Assembly: GCA_035527515.1 (NCBI GenBank)
Contig: DATLAJ010000114.1
Span: forward strand, 71,994 to 117,481
DNA length: 45,488 nt
Origin: a bacterium
GTDB lineage: Bacteria > B130-G9
Reading direction: 5' to 3'
Position 1 is the stretch's first letter. Each line of letters starts with the position of its first letter. Shown in pieces: positions 31,159-39,082 of this stretch. The notes below the pieces were generated by a model, which ran no database searches, was not told the origin of the DNA, and was given only the letters and a program-made list of their open reading frames with translations. The position numbers and the translations under genes were made by a program.

Positions 31159-32316
31159 ATGACGAGGGTGATGTTTGTCGGGGAGGATGGCTTCGTTGGG
31201 GGTGCGCAGATCTCGATGTGCGGTCTCCTGCAAGAGCTGTCCCGTCGAGCAGTGGATTGTATCGCCGTTATCCCCTCGCCCAACCGCTATTCGGAGATGC
31301 TTAGAAGCTCGGGCATAGATGTAACCCGCAACCGGCTGGACGAGCTGAAGAGGGATTATGTCCGTATTTCGCCGGTCTTCGGAGAGGTCAAGAACCTGGG
31401 CGTTATTATGGATGAGTTTCTCCCCGACCTTATACATGCTGACGCACCTTGGGCCGCTTTCTTCACGCTTCTGGCTGCCAGGCGGAGAGGACTTCCGGTG
31501 CTGTGCTCCCTTCATTGGTATCCGGAAGCTCATAGGGCGTCCAAGAGAGCCGTCTTCAGAATACTGAGGCGGTATGTTATAGCGAATTGCAGGAAGTTTG
31601 CCCTATTCAGTGAGCACATGCTCTCCACGATCGTGAACGACTACGGCTTTCCAGCCGCTAAGGTCGTCATGATACCCTACGGGATCGAGCGATATAGGCT
31701 GAAGAATAACATATCACGAGACGACTGGAGATGTTCTTGGGGTATTCCGACCGAGGCGATTCTCTATACCTGTGTCGCACGATTGCACCCGCAAAAAGGG
31801 ATTCTGGACATTCTGGACGCCGCGGGAATTGTCTGCCGCAAGGTGGACGAGGCTTTTTTCGCCTTCGCGGGTGAGGAGGTTGTGGCACCGATGGAGAACC
31901 TGCATTTCACTGAGCGGGTCCGTGCCATGGCCAGCAGGCTCGGGATCAGTAGCAGGATCAGACTATTGGGCTTCCAGGATGATATTGGGGCTGTCTATGG
32001 GGCGAGCGATGTGCTGGTTCACGCATCTTCCAGGGAGCCATTTGGCCTAGGAGTGGCCGAAGCATCCATGTCGGGACTACCCGTAGTGGCCTATCGAGTG
32101 GGCGGGGTCCCGGAGACGGTCATTGACGGTGAAAACGGATTCCTCGTTCCAGCCATGAGGCCTGATGTTCTTGCAGAGAAGCTAATAGAGCTTGGCCAGG
32201 ACGCTGAGCTCCGAGGTCGTCTTGGCAGGCGGGGTAAGCAACTGGGTGCGCAGCAACACTCGGTGGAGGAAATGACGGCACAGTTCATCAGACTCTATGA
32301 AGAGGTGGCCAAGTAG
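31159..32316 (+). CDS. Family GT4 glycosyltransferase
   Basis: 385 residues. The GT-B fold is seen as an N-terminal FVGEDGFVGGAQISMCGLLQ donor/acceptor domain and a C-terminal domain with YTCVARLHPQKGILDILDA, FAGEEV, RIRLLGFQDDIGAVYGASDV, then SREPFGLGVAEASMSGLPVV and GGVPETVIDGENGFLV. That is the EX7E-type motif of GT4 enzymes, which retain configuration and use nucleotide sugars. It begins 3 bases after the SGNH gene stop and is the last gene of the block. It implies that the cluster product contains a sugar. Confidence 0.93.
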   Translation: MTRVMFVGEDGFVGGAQISMCGLLQELSRRAVDCIAVIPSPNRYSEMLRSSGIDVTRNRLDELKRDYVRISPVFGEVKNLGVIMDEFLPDLIHADAPWAAFFTLLAARRRGLPVLCSLHWYPEAHRASKRAVFRILRRYVIANCRKFALFSEHMLSTIVNDYGFPAAKVVMIPYGIERYRLKNNISRDDWRCSWGIPTEAILYTCVARLHPQKGILDILDAAGIVCRKVDEAFFAFAGEEVVAPMENLHFTERVRAMASRLGISSRIRLLGFQDDIGAVYGASDVLVHASSREPFGLGVAEASMSGLPVVAYRVGGVPETVIDGENGFLVPAMRPDVLAEKLIELGQDAELRGRLGRRGKQLGAQQHSVEEMTAQFIRLYEEVAK

Positions 32317-32346
32317 GGTCCGAGTGTGTCAGGTTTCGGCAACCTT

Positions 32347-32513
32347 CGCACCGCCTCATCCCCCTTCGCGGTCAGCGCGGAATGATGACCGACAGCCGGC
32401 CCTGCAAGCGCTCGTAGGCCGCGGCCCCGGGCCTAATGAAACAGGTCTTTAAGGGCAAGGTCTATGTGGCTGGGAGAGAAGAACCGCTCGACAAAGAATG
32501 TCTAGCCGGCTAA
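32347..32513 (+). pseudogene. Duplicated propeller-gene 3' end plus MKQV mini-gene, copy 3 (broken)
   Basis: The start reads TASSPFAVSAE then TGA (32383-32385), matching the last residues of the propeller protein that ends at 25277; the rest of that gene is absent here. The same TGATG junction opens a mini-frame at 32385 (MTDSRPCKRS) that is stopped by TAG 32415-32417. After that, in the same frame, MKQVFKGKVYVAGREEPLDK-ECLAG runs from ATG 32436 to TAA 32511-32513. It is the right-hand copy of the direct repeat whose left copy is at 25239. The MKQV part could still be translated on its own. Confidence 0.55.
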
Positions 32514-32573
32514 CTTCAATTCACACATAACTGTGGTATTTCGTTTCGACTGGGCGCAGATCGAGGTGTGATC

Positions 32574-34343
32574 ATGGCAAAAGAGGCGCTAGTTTCTCTG
32601 ATCGTTTTGGTATTAGTCCAAGTGGCATTAGCCCAGGGCCTTGTGGGGGCTAGCGAATACTACGTCGATATCAACGCTGGGAGCAATTCTAACTCCGGTC
32701 GTTCCGAGAGCGACGCCTGGCGAACGATCTCGTTCGCGCTGGACAGCGTGCAGCAGGAGGCCTCGGCCTCTAACCCGGTCACGATCTGCATCGCCCAGGG
32801 CACATATTCGCCGGCTGCCGGTGAGTTGTTTGGCCTCGTGATGCGGGACTACGTCTCGCTTAAGGGGGCTGGCGGTGATTTCAAGACGATCCTTGATGCG
32901 CAAGGCATTGATAGAGTCATCTATTGTATCATCGCCCGGCAAGTTACGATCTCTGACGTTGTGATCATGAACGGTAAGACCGAGGGGGACGGCGCTGGCA
33001 TATTTGCCCTCTGCTCCTCGCCGATCGTCGAGCGCTGTACCTTTATCAGAAATCGTATTGTCAAGGCCGGCGGAAGCGGAGCCGGGCTATCCGGTATATC
33101 GGAGGACTGTCGTCCGGTCATTCTGGACTGCAACTTCATCGCGAACAGGTCAGAGGCCTACGGGGGAGCAATCGCTTCTGGAAAGGTAACTGTCGTCGAT
33201 TGCTTGTTCGACTCCAACGAAGCGGGCGAGGATGGAGGCGCGGTGGAAGTCTGCTTCGGAGAGGGCCTCATCGAGGGGTGTACATTCATGGGTAACACGG
33301 CTAGCATGGGTGGCGCGGTTCACTGCTATGGGGGGGAATCAATGGTTGTCCGACGTTGCGTGATGACGGGGAACGCTGCCTACGATGGCGGCGGCATCCT
33401 TTTCAACAATGTCGAAAACGCGCTAATTGAGGACTGCCGAATTCTCCATAACACGGCGCAGCACAATGGCGGTGGCATCCTGCTCAACGAGAGCTCACCG
33501 GTCATCAAGAACTGCCTCATCGCCCAGAATCAGACGGCCCGCTTTGGCGGCGGCGTTCAGCTGTCGTCGGCAGCGCCAGAGATTCGATGTACAACGGTCG
33601 CAGACAACCGGGCCGGGGTCGAGGGCGACGGCCTATGCTGCGCGTTCGGTGGCAGGGCAATCATTGTCGATAGCATTCTCTGGGGCAATCGCGACAACGA
33701 GCTCATGCTGGCCACTGCCTCGTTCTCGGATATCCAGGACCAACTCATGGATGGCCCCGGCAACATCAGTGCGGACCCGCTCTATGTGCTGGGCGAAGGA
33801 TGCGATTATCTTCTCAGCCAGGCCGCCGCAGGACAGGCCTCGGAGAGTCCTTGTATTGACGCCGGCAGCGACTCGGCCAGCACGCTTGGAATGGCTTTTT
33901 ACTCCACACGGACCGACAACGTCTCTGACACCGGGATTGTCGATATGGGCTATCACGTGCCGGTTGCCATGCCGCGGGTCCACGCCTGGCCGGATGCCGA
34001 GTCCTACGTTCTGGGCGGGTGCTTACGACCGATCGTTGCGGCGAGCAACGATGGCCTGCCGGTGTTTGTCGATGTGTGTGCAGGATTCGTTGGGCCGGCT
34101 GGTGAGGTCATTTGCCTTACTAACCACGGGGCTACGCTCGGGCTCGCGCCATGGGTCTCTGACCTGGTCCTGGAACACGGCTTCTCTTTCGGACCAACGG
34201 TCCTTATGAAGCTCGAGATACCCTATAACCTGCCCGCTGGCGAATACATGTTCTTCATCGCGCTCTTTAGCCCTGGAACAACCGACCCCATCGGCTATCC
34301 GGCCTCATTTCGGTTCGCGGTCGCCAGCCAACTCGACCATTAG
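32574..34343 (+). CDS. Exported right-handed beta-helix protein
   Basis: 589 residues from ATG 32574 (GAGGTG at 32563-32568; an in-frame GTG lies at 32568). A signal peptide (LVSLIVLVLVQVALAQGLVG) is followed by YYVDINAGSNSNSGRSESDA, a common opening of pectate-lyase-like DUF1565 proteins. A ladder of coils follows: VIMNGKTEGDGAGIFALCSS, GGAIASGKVTVVDCLFDSN, GGGILFNNVENALIEDCRI, GGGVQLSSAAPEIRC. A beta-rich C-terminal domain (about 480-589) with PVFVDVCAGFVGPAGEVICL and LPAGEYMFFIALFSPG resembles the tails of the propeller proteins. Such helices bind or cleave polysaccharides. Catalytic residues are not evident. Confidence 0.85.
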   Translation: MAKEALVSLIVLVLVQVALAQGLVGASEYYVDINAGSNSNSGRSESDAWRTISFALDSVQQEASASNPVTICIAQGTYSPAAGELFGLVMRDYVSLKGAGGDFKTILDAQGIDRVIYCIIARQVTISDVVIMNGKTEGDGAGIFALCSSPIVERCTFIRNRIVKAGGSGAGLSGISEDCRPVILDCNFIANRSEAYGGAIASGKVTVVDCLFDSNEAGEDGGAVEVCFGEGLIEGCTFMGNTASMGGAVHCYGGESMVVRRCVMTGNAAYDGGGILFNNVENALIEDCRILHNTAQHNGGGILLNESSPVIKNCLIAQNQTARFGGGVQLSSAAPEIRCTTVADNRAGVEGDGLCCAFGGRAIIVDSILWGNRDNELMLATASFSDIQDQLMDGPGNISADPLYVLGEGCDYLLSQAAAGQASESPCIDAGSDSASTLGMAFYSTRTDNVSDTGIVDMGYHVPVAMPRVHAWPDAESYVLGGCLRPIVAASNDGLPVFVDVCAGFVGPAGEVICLTNHGATLGLAPWVSDLVLEHGFSFGPTVLMKLEIPYNLPAGEYMFFIALFSPGTTDPIGYPASFRFAVASQLDH

Positions 34344-34510
34344 AATTTGGCGCATAGGTAGAGGATAGCCTTTCGCGTTCGTTTTTGGTGTCCTGTGTGC
34401 AGAGCAGGCCATCTTTTGTGGCCCAACGAGCCTCCTTGCGTTTCCCAGACCGGTTGCTATTCTCGCCGGCGATTGTCTCAAGCGATTAAGGAATGAAAGG
34501 AGAGCCGCAA

Positions 34511-35827
34511 TTGACCAGACCGATGGAGCTTGTCAGATACACGACAGACGAGGTGCTCGAGTATCATCGAGACAACTTCGGGGGAGGGGGCAAGTTCGAG
34601 ATTATGAGCAAGGTCCCGGTTCGCGATGCGAAGGACCTGACGCTGGCGTACACGCCCGGGGTAGCGGAGGTGTGCCGCGCTATTGAGCGCGACCCAAACG
34701 AGGTGCATCGATATACGGCAAGGGATAACACAATAGTAATCTTGACGGACGGGACAGCTGTCCTTGGGCTCGGCGACATTGGCCCTGCGGCGGGTCTGCC
34801 TGTTATGGAGGGCAAGTCGGTCCTTTTCAAGATGCTCGCCGGCGTTGATGCGTTTCCCCTGTGCATCGGGACAAAAGACCCTGACAAGATAGTCGAGTTC
34901 GCCAAGCTCCTGGAGCCGTGCGTGGGCGGCATCAACCTCGAGGACATCTCCGCGCCTCGTTGCTTCGAGATTCTGAAACGGCTTAGGAACGAGCTCTCGA
35001 TACCGGTGTTGCACGACGATCAGCATGGCACGGCGGTAGTCGTTCTGAGCGGTCTAGTAAATGCACTGAAGATCGTTGGCAAGAGCCTGTCAGAGGTCAG
35101 GATTGCCGTCAACGGCGCTGGAGCCAGCGGCATTGCAGTGACGGGCCTTCTGATGCGAGCTGGTGCAAGGAACGTCATTCTATGTGACACGAAGGGAACC
35201 ATCTATCGCGGCCGGTCAATTGGCATGAACGCCTACAAGGATGCGATTGCCGAGCGGACGAATCTTGAGATGATCAGGGGCACGCTAGCCGACGCGATGC
35301 GCGGCGCTGACGTCTTCCTCGGCCTTTCTGTGGCAAACCAGGTCTCTGGCGATATGGTTCGGTCGATGGCCAAGGACCCGATAGTCTTTGCGATGGCCAA
35401 CCCGGTACCTGAGATAATGCCCGAGGAGGCTAAAGCGGCAGGCGCCAGTATCGTTGCGACGGGCCGCTCAGATTATGCCAACCAGATAAACAACGTTCTC
35501 GGCTTCCCTGGGATATTCCGAGGCGCACTTTCGGCCCGGGCGAGCGATATCAACGAGGAGATGCTCATCGCTGCGGCCAATGCGCTTGCGGGGCTTGTCG
35601 GGGATGACGAGCTGCGGGAGGATTACGTAATCGCCAGCCCTGTTGACCCGCGAGCGATGCCGACCGAGGCGCGGGCCGTGGCCCAGGCGGCCCAGGAGAC
35701 GGGCGTTGCCCAGATAGACGTTGATCCGGAGCAGGTCTATCGCTACACCGCCTACCTGCGTGAGGTCCTCGAGAAACGCTACGCCTTCTCGGAGCGATAC
35801 GTTAGAGAACATCCGTTTAGCACGTAA
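34511..35827 (+). CDS. Malic enzyme (malate dehydrogenase, oxaloacetate-decarboxylating)
   Basis: About 438 residues. AAAGGAG (34496-34502) sits 8 bases before TTG 34511, so this start is preferred. ATG 34493 in the same frame would give 444 residues but has no well-spaced site. Malic domain: DLTLAYTPGVAEVCRAI, TARDNTIVILTDGTAVLGLG, CVGGINLEDISAPRCFEI, VLHDDQHGTAVVVLSGL. NAD(P)-binding domain: VNGAGASGIAVTGLLMRAG, then MANPVPEIMPEEAKAAGASI and YANQINNVLGFPGIFRGAL. It converts malate to pyruvate and CO2. It has the short prokaryotic architecture without the phosphotransacetylase-like extension. NAD or NADP preference cannot be read. Confidence 0.95.
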   Translation: MTRPMELVRYTTDEVLEYHRDNFGGGGKFEIMSKVPVRDAKDLTLAYTPGVAEVCRAIERDPNEVHRYTARDNTIVILTDGTAVLGLGDIGPAAGLPVMEGKSVLFKMLAGVDAFPLCIGTKDPDKIVEFAKLLEPCVGGINLEDISAPRCFEILKRLRNELSIPVLHDDQHGTAVVVLSGLVNALKIVGKSLSEVRIAVNGAGASGIAVTGLLMRAGARNVILCDTKGTIYRGRSIGMNAYKDAIAERTNLEMIRGTLADAMRGADVFLGLSVANQVSGDMVRSMAKDPIVFAMANPVPEIMPEEAKAAGASIVATGRSDYANQINNVLGFPGIFRGALSARASDINEEMLIAAANALAGLVGDDELREDYVIASPVDPRAMPTEARAVAQAAQETGVAQIDVDPEQVYRYTAYLREVLEKRYAFSERYVREHPFST

Positions 35828-35924
35828 TCTACACCGCAAAGGTTACTTTCTGGGTTACAGGAAATGACTTGCTGTTGACCGGCTCTTGGCGCGAGTTACC
35901 TAGATTGCGTCTGGTGAAGCAGGT

Positions 35925-35968
35925 GTTTACTGTTGACAAATGGATCGTTTTACTACATATTTGTAAAC
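35925..35968 (+). promoter_or_regulatory. Probable sigma-70 promoter and operator of the XRE-ImmA gene
   Basis: TTGACA (35933-35938) is a perfect -35 box. A 17-base spacer leads to CATATT (35956-35961) as a plausible -10. GTTTAC (35925-35930) and GTAAAC (35963-35968) are exact inverted repeats enclosing the promoter, and GTTTTAC (35947-35953) adds a third half-site. That layout suits autorepression by the XRE protein 50 bases downstream. Confidence 0.6.
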
Positions 35969-36018
35969 GGCTGCAAGACAGCCACAATTGAAAACCTTGT
36001 CAGGATGGGAGGAGTGAT

Positions 36019-37218
36019 ATGATTGGTCAACGCATACGGCAGGCACGACTTGCCGCACGCCTCTCGCTGGATGACGTTGTCGCGCGGCTTAAGGGGCTGG
36101 GCGAGTCGATATCGAAGCAGTGTCTTTCCAACTATGAGAAGGGCAAGCGAACGCCGCTCCCCTCGACCCTGATTCTGTTGGGGAGCGCGCTCTCGGTGAA
36201 GCCGTCTTACTTCATGGCCGAGCCGCAGGTCTCGATAACCTGGGCGGGCTATCGGTGCCAGTCGCGCCTCGGCAAACGTCAGAGGGAGCAGATTGAGGCG
36301 TTCGCGCAGTCGGTTGCCGAGCGGCAGATCTATCTTCAGGAAACGCTTTTTCCGAATGAGTTGCCAAGGCTGCCCGAGCGCCGCAAGGTCTCAACTGGAG
36401 ACCAGGCGGAACAGGCGGCGGCGGACCTTCGGGCGTGCTGGGAGCTTGGTAACGATCCAATCGACAGCCTGACCCAAATAATCGAGAACAACGGCGGCAT
36501 CGTCGTCAAGTACCCGATGGGGGACGTTCGCTTCGACGGTCTCTCCGGCTATGTGAACGAGGGGTTCCCTCTAGTCGTTGTGAATCGGGATGTTACTGAT
36601 GATCGGCTCCGCTTCGATCTTGGGCACGAACTTGGGCACCTAGTCATGGACACCGAGGGGTCGGAGCTGAAGCAGGAGGAGAGGCTGGCTCACAGGTTTG
36701 CCGGGGCGCTTCTGGCCGTCAAGGACGCGGTGTTCCACGAATTGGGAAGGCAAAGGGCAAAGATAAGCCTGGATGAGCTTGCACTTCTTAAGAGGAAATA
36801 CGGTCTCAGCATGCAGGCATTGGTCTTTCGCATCCGCGACCTCGGGATCGTCAGCAGCTATGCTTTTCAGGCGGCTTTCAAGGAGTTTGCTTACAGAGGA
36901 TGGCGCAAGGAAGAGCCCGTGGGCTTCAACGGGAATGAGGAGCCGACTCGGCTTGAGCAACTGACGCTTCGCGCCTTGTCCGAGGGTATTATCACGCCCT
37001 GGATGGCAGAAGAACTCTGCCCCGGCTGCACAGCGGGTGTTGAGCAGGAAGAGCCCGAACCACGCAGGGCAAACCTGCCTTCTGAGTTCTTGAAGCTTCC
37101 CAGAAGCGAGCGCAGCAGGCTCATGGCAGAAGCTTCCAAAATGGCGGAGAAGGCCTACCAAGAGAATCCTGAGCTAAACGATTTTGAGGCTTTTGGGGAG
37201 GATGATCTGCTTGACTGA
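36019..37218 (+). CDS. XRE-family regulator fused to ImmA/IrrE metallopeptidase
   Basis: 399 residues with GGGAGGAG before ATG 36019. Residues 1-70 are a helix-turn-helix (IGQRIRQARLAARLSLDDVV, SKQCLSNYEKGKRTP). Residues about 140-270 form the ImmA/IrrE (COG2856) domain with the zinc motif HELGHLVMD and a downstream Glu in EERLAHRFAGALL. Such proteins repress their own operon and are cleaved, or cleave a partner, under stress. The C-terminal part holds AEELCPGC. The next gene, a MazF-like toxin, overlaps by 17 bases, so this is best read as the antitoxin/regulator of that pair, with the promoter operator described upstream. Confidence 0.9.
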   Translation: MIGQRIRQARLAARLSLDDVVARLKGLGESISKQCLSNYEKGKRTPLPSTLILLGSALSVKPSYFMAEPQVSITWAGYRCQSRLGKRQREQIEAFAQSVAERQIYLQETLFPNELPRLPERRKVSTGDQAEQAAADLRACWELGNDPIDSLTQIIENNGGIVVKYPMGDVRFDGLSGYVNEGFPLVVVNRDVTDDRLRFDLGHELGHLVMDTEGSELKQEERLAHRFAGALLAVKDAVFHELGRQRAKISLDELALLKRKYGLSMQALVFRIRDLGIVSSYAFQAAFKEFAYRGWRKEEPVGFNGNEEPTRLEQLTLRALSEGIITPWMAEELCPGCTAGVEQEEPEPRRANLPSEFLKLPRSERSRLMAEASKMAEKAYQENPELNDFEAFGEDDLLD

Positions 37219-37612
37219 CGGGGCGCGAATTCCCAAGAAGGGTGAGATTTGGTATGTTCGCTTCGATCCAGCAACCGGTTCGGAAATTCAGAAGACCCGG
37301 CCTGCCGTAGTCGTCAATGAAAAGCACATGGGGAGAGAAAGTCTGCGAATCGTTGTCCCCGTTACCGAGTGGCAAACGCACCACCAATTCTGTCGGTGGA
37401 TGTTTCCCCTGTTCATCAGTGACAAGACCGGGCTTACAAAGGAATCAGGAGCTGACGCGTCGCAGGTGAAATCACTATCCGTCAGACGATTCCGCAACAA
37501 AATAGGAATCGTTACAGCTTCTGAGCTCAAAGAAATACTGGCGGCAATAGTCGTTTGTATCGGCTACGAATGCCCGGTTTGCAGAGCGAGAGAGAATAAG
37601 AACACACAATAG
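37202..37612 (+). CDS. MazF/PemK-type toxin, probable mRNA endoribonuclease
   Basis: 136 residues from ATG 37202. TTG 37211 is a good alternative, better spaced from GGGGAGG (37194-37200). The opening PKKGEIWYVRFDPATGSEIQ then KTRPAVVVN is the MazF/PemK signature, with the catalytic Arg-Thr region in place, and VVPVTEWQ follows. The C-terminal VKSLSVRRFRNKIGIVTASEL matches the D-Q-v-r-t-v-d-r-R region. It would cut mRNA when freed. The coding region begins inside the upstream XRE-ImmA gene, the overlap typical for toxin-antitoxin pairs. The usual small antitoxin (MazE) is not there. Confidence 0.87.
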   Translation: MICLTDGARIPKKGEIWYVRFDPATGSEIQKTRPAVVVNEKHMGRESLRIVVPVTEWQTHHQFCRWMFPLFISDKTGLTKESGADASQVKSLSVRRFRNKIGIVTASELKEILAAIVVCIGYECPVCRARENKNTQ

Positions 37613-37703
37613 GTTTTGGTTGGGGCTTTTCAGGGGGACTGAATACTGAGATTCGTTCTTCCATGGTTTTGCCGAAGCGTTGCTGGATGCATCTGAACTC
37701 GTG

Positions 37704-38846
37704 TCAAGCCAGCCAGGCTATAATTTCGTCGGCGACGAGGACGCCGTCGTCGGTGAGCCTGAGGACGTCGTTTTGGATATTGATGAGTTTTGCGTTGGTT
37801 AGTTTCTGTAATTCATCTTGTCGGGCCTTTTTTAGGTCTATCCCCTCATCTCTGCGCAACTTGCTAAGGCTAATACCTTCACGAAGCCGAAGGCCAAGCA
37901 TGATCGCCTCCTCTACTCGCTCCTCCCCACTCAACCTCTCCGCCTCGCAGACCGCACTGCCGCCGTTGGCCACTCGCTCGATGTACTCAGCGACATTATC
38001 GACGTTTTTGCGGCGGACACCGTCGAGGTATGAACTTGCCGCACAGCCGAGGCCGATGTACTCGCCCCGGCGCCAGTAATTGAGGTTGTGCCTGCACTCA
38101 AAACCGGGCTTGGCCCAGCTGGAAACCTCGTATTGGAGAAAACCGGCGGCGTGGAGCGAGTCGCGTATTGTCTCATACATTTGCCGCTGTTGGTCGGGGG
38201 AAGGTAAGGCGAACTGGCCAGCTTTCAGGCTTTTGTGAAGGGTTGTGCCCTCTGGGATCGAGAGCCCATAGACGGAGATGTGTTCGGGAGCGAGCGAGAC
38301 CGCAGTCTCCACCGAGCGCATCAGCTCATCGAGCGACTCGCCGGGAGTGCCGTAGATGAGGTCGATGTTGATATTGCGGCAGCCCATCGCGCGGACATTC
38401 TCGATGCAGCTTCGGGCCTGGTCGGCACTATGTATTCTGCCCAAAAAGCGCAAAACTTTGTCGTTGAAGCTCTGAGCGCCCACGCTGATCCTGCGGCCGC
38501 CGCAGGCAAGAATCTCAGAGATGTATCTTGTGTCCACCGTGCCGGGGTTGCTCTCGACAGTAACCTCAACATCTGCCGATATTGGCAGCATCTTGAGGCA
38601 GCTGGTGAGCAGTTCGGTGAGGTGGCTCCGGGCAACAGCTGTCGGAGTGCCGCCGCCGATGTATATCGTCTCTGCGGCTCTCGCTGTTGTTGTCAGAAGC
38701 TCTGCGGCGCTTGGCAGGGCTGTTCCGATGAGGGCGTCGAAGTAGGCAGGGACGTTCTGCTGAGCGATTGGATACGACGCGAAATCGCAGTATTTGCACT
38801 TCTTGATGCAGAATGGGATATGGACATAGACGCCAACTGGTCTCAT
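37704..38846 (-). CDS. hemW: HemW-like radical SAM protein (heme chaperone)
   Basis: 380 residues; the start is complement of 38844-38846 (MRPVGVYVHIPFCIKKCKYC). The frame extends to 38915 but only the chosen ATG fits the family start. The radical SAM motif is CxxxCxxCxF (CIKKCKYCDF), then YIGGGTPTAV, VESNPGTVD, RISVGAQSFNDKVLRFLGR, DLIYGTPGESLDELMRSVE and YEVSSWAKPGFECRHNLNYW. These mark the HemW group, once annotated as oxygen-independent coproporphyrinogen oxidase, now thought to insert heme into respiratory enzymes. It is transcribed divergently from selB and convergently with the toxin gene. Confidence 0.94.
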   Translation of the reverse strand: MRPVGVYVHIPFCIKKCKYCDFASYPIAQQNVPAYFDALIGTALPSAAELLTTTARAAETIYIGGGTPTAVARSHLTELLTSCLKMLPISADVEVTVESNPGTVDTRYISEILACGGRRISVGAQSFNDKVLRFLGRIHSADQARSCIENVRAMGCRNINIDLIYGTPGESLDELMRSVETAVSLAPEHISVYGLSIPEGTTLHKSLKAGQFALPSPDQQRQMYETIRDSLHAAGFLQYEVSSWAKPGFECRHNLNYWRRGEYIGLGCAASSYLDGVRRKNVDNVAEYIERVANGGSAVCEAERLSGEERVEEAIMLGLRLREGISLSKLRRDEGIDLKKARQDELQKLTNAKLINIQNDVLRLTDDGVLVADEIIAWLA

Positions 38847-39082
38847 AACATGTAACCTTAGCCAGATGCCTGCTAACACACAACCCCTGTCATTAGTTAG
38901 ACGCGACGTTAGCAATCATTCAGTTGGCCCTTGGCGCTGGCCTGTTAAGCGGCGCCAGAACACCGTGGCCTGAGGCTGTTATCGGAGGCAAGTTGGCGGT
39001 TAGGTTTAGTCGGGCGAAAAAATGGTGATTCAGACTGCCGGCTAGGCTACTGTTATGGTTCTTGAATGGAGGCAACGTAAGA

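Noticed and set aside
33427-34209. 260-codon plus-strand frame inside the beta-helix gene
   Set aside because: It overlaps the beta-helix frame, is Arg/Ser-rich without structure, and the other frame shows the repeat ladder and signal peptide.
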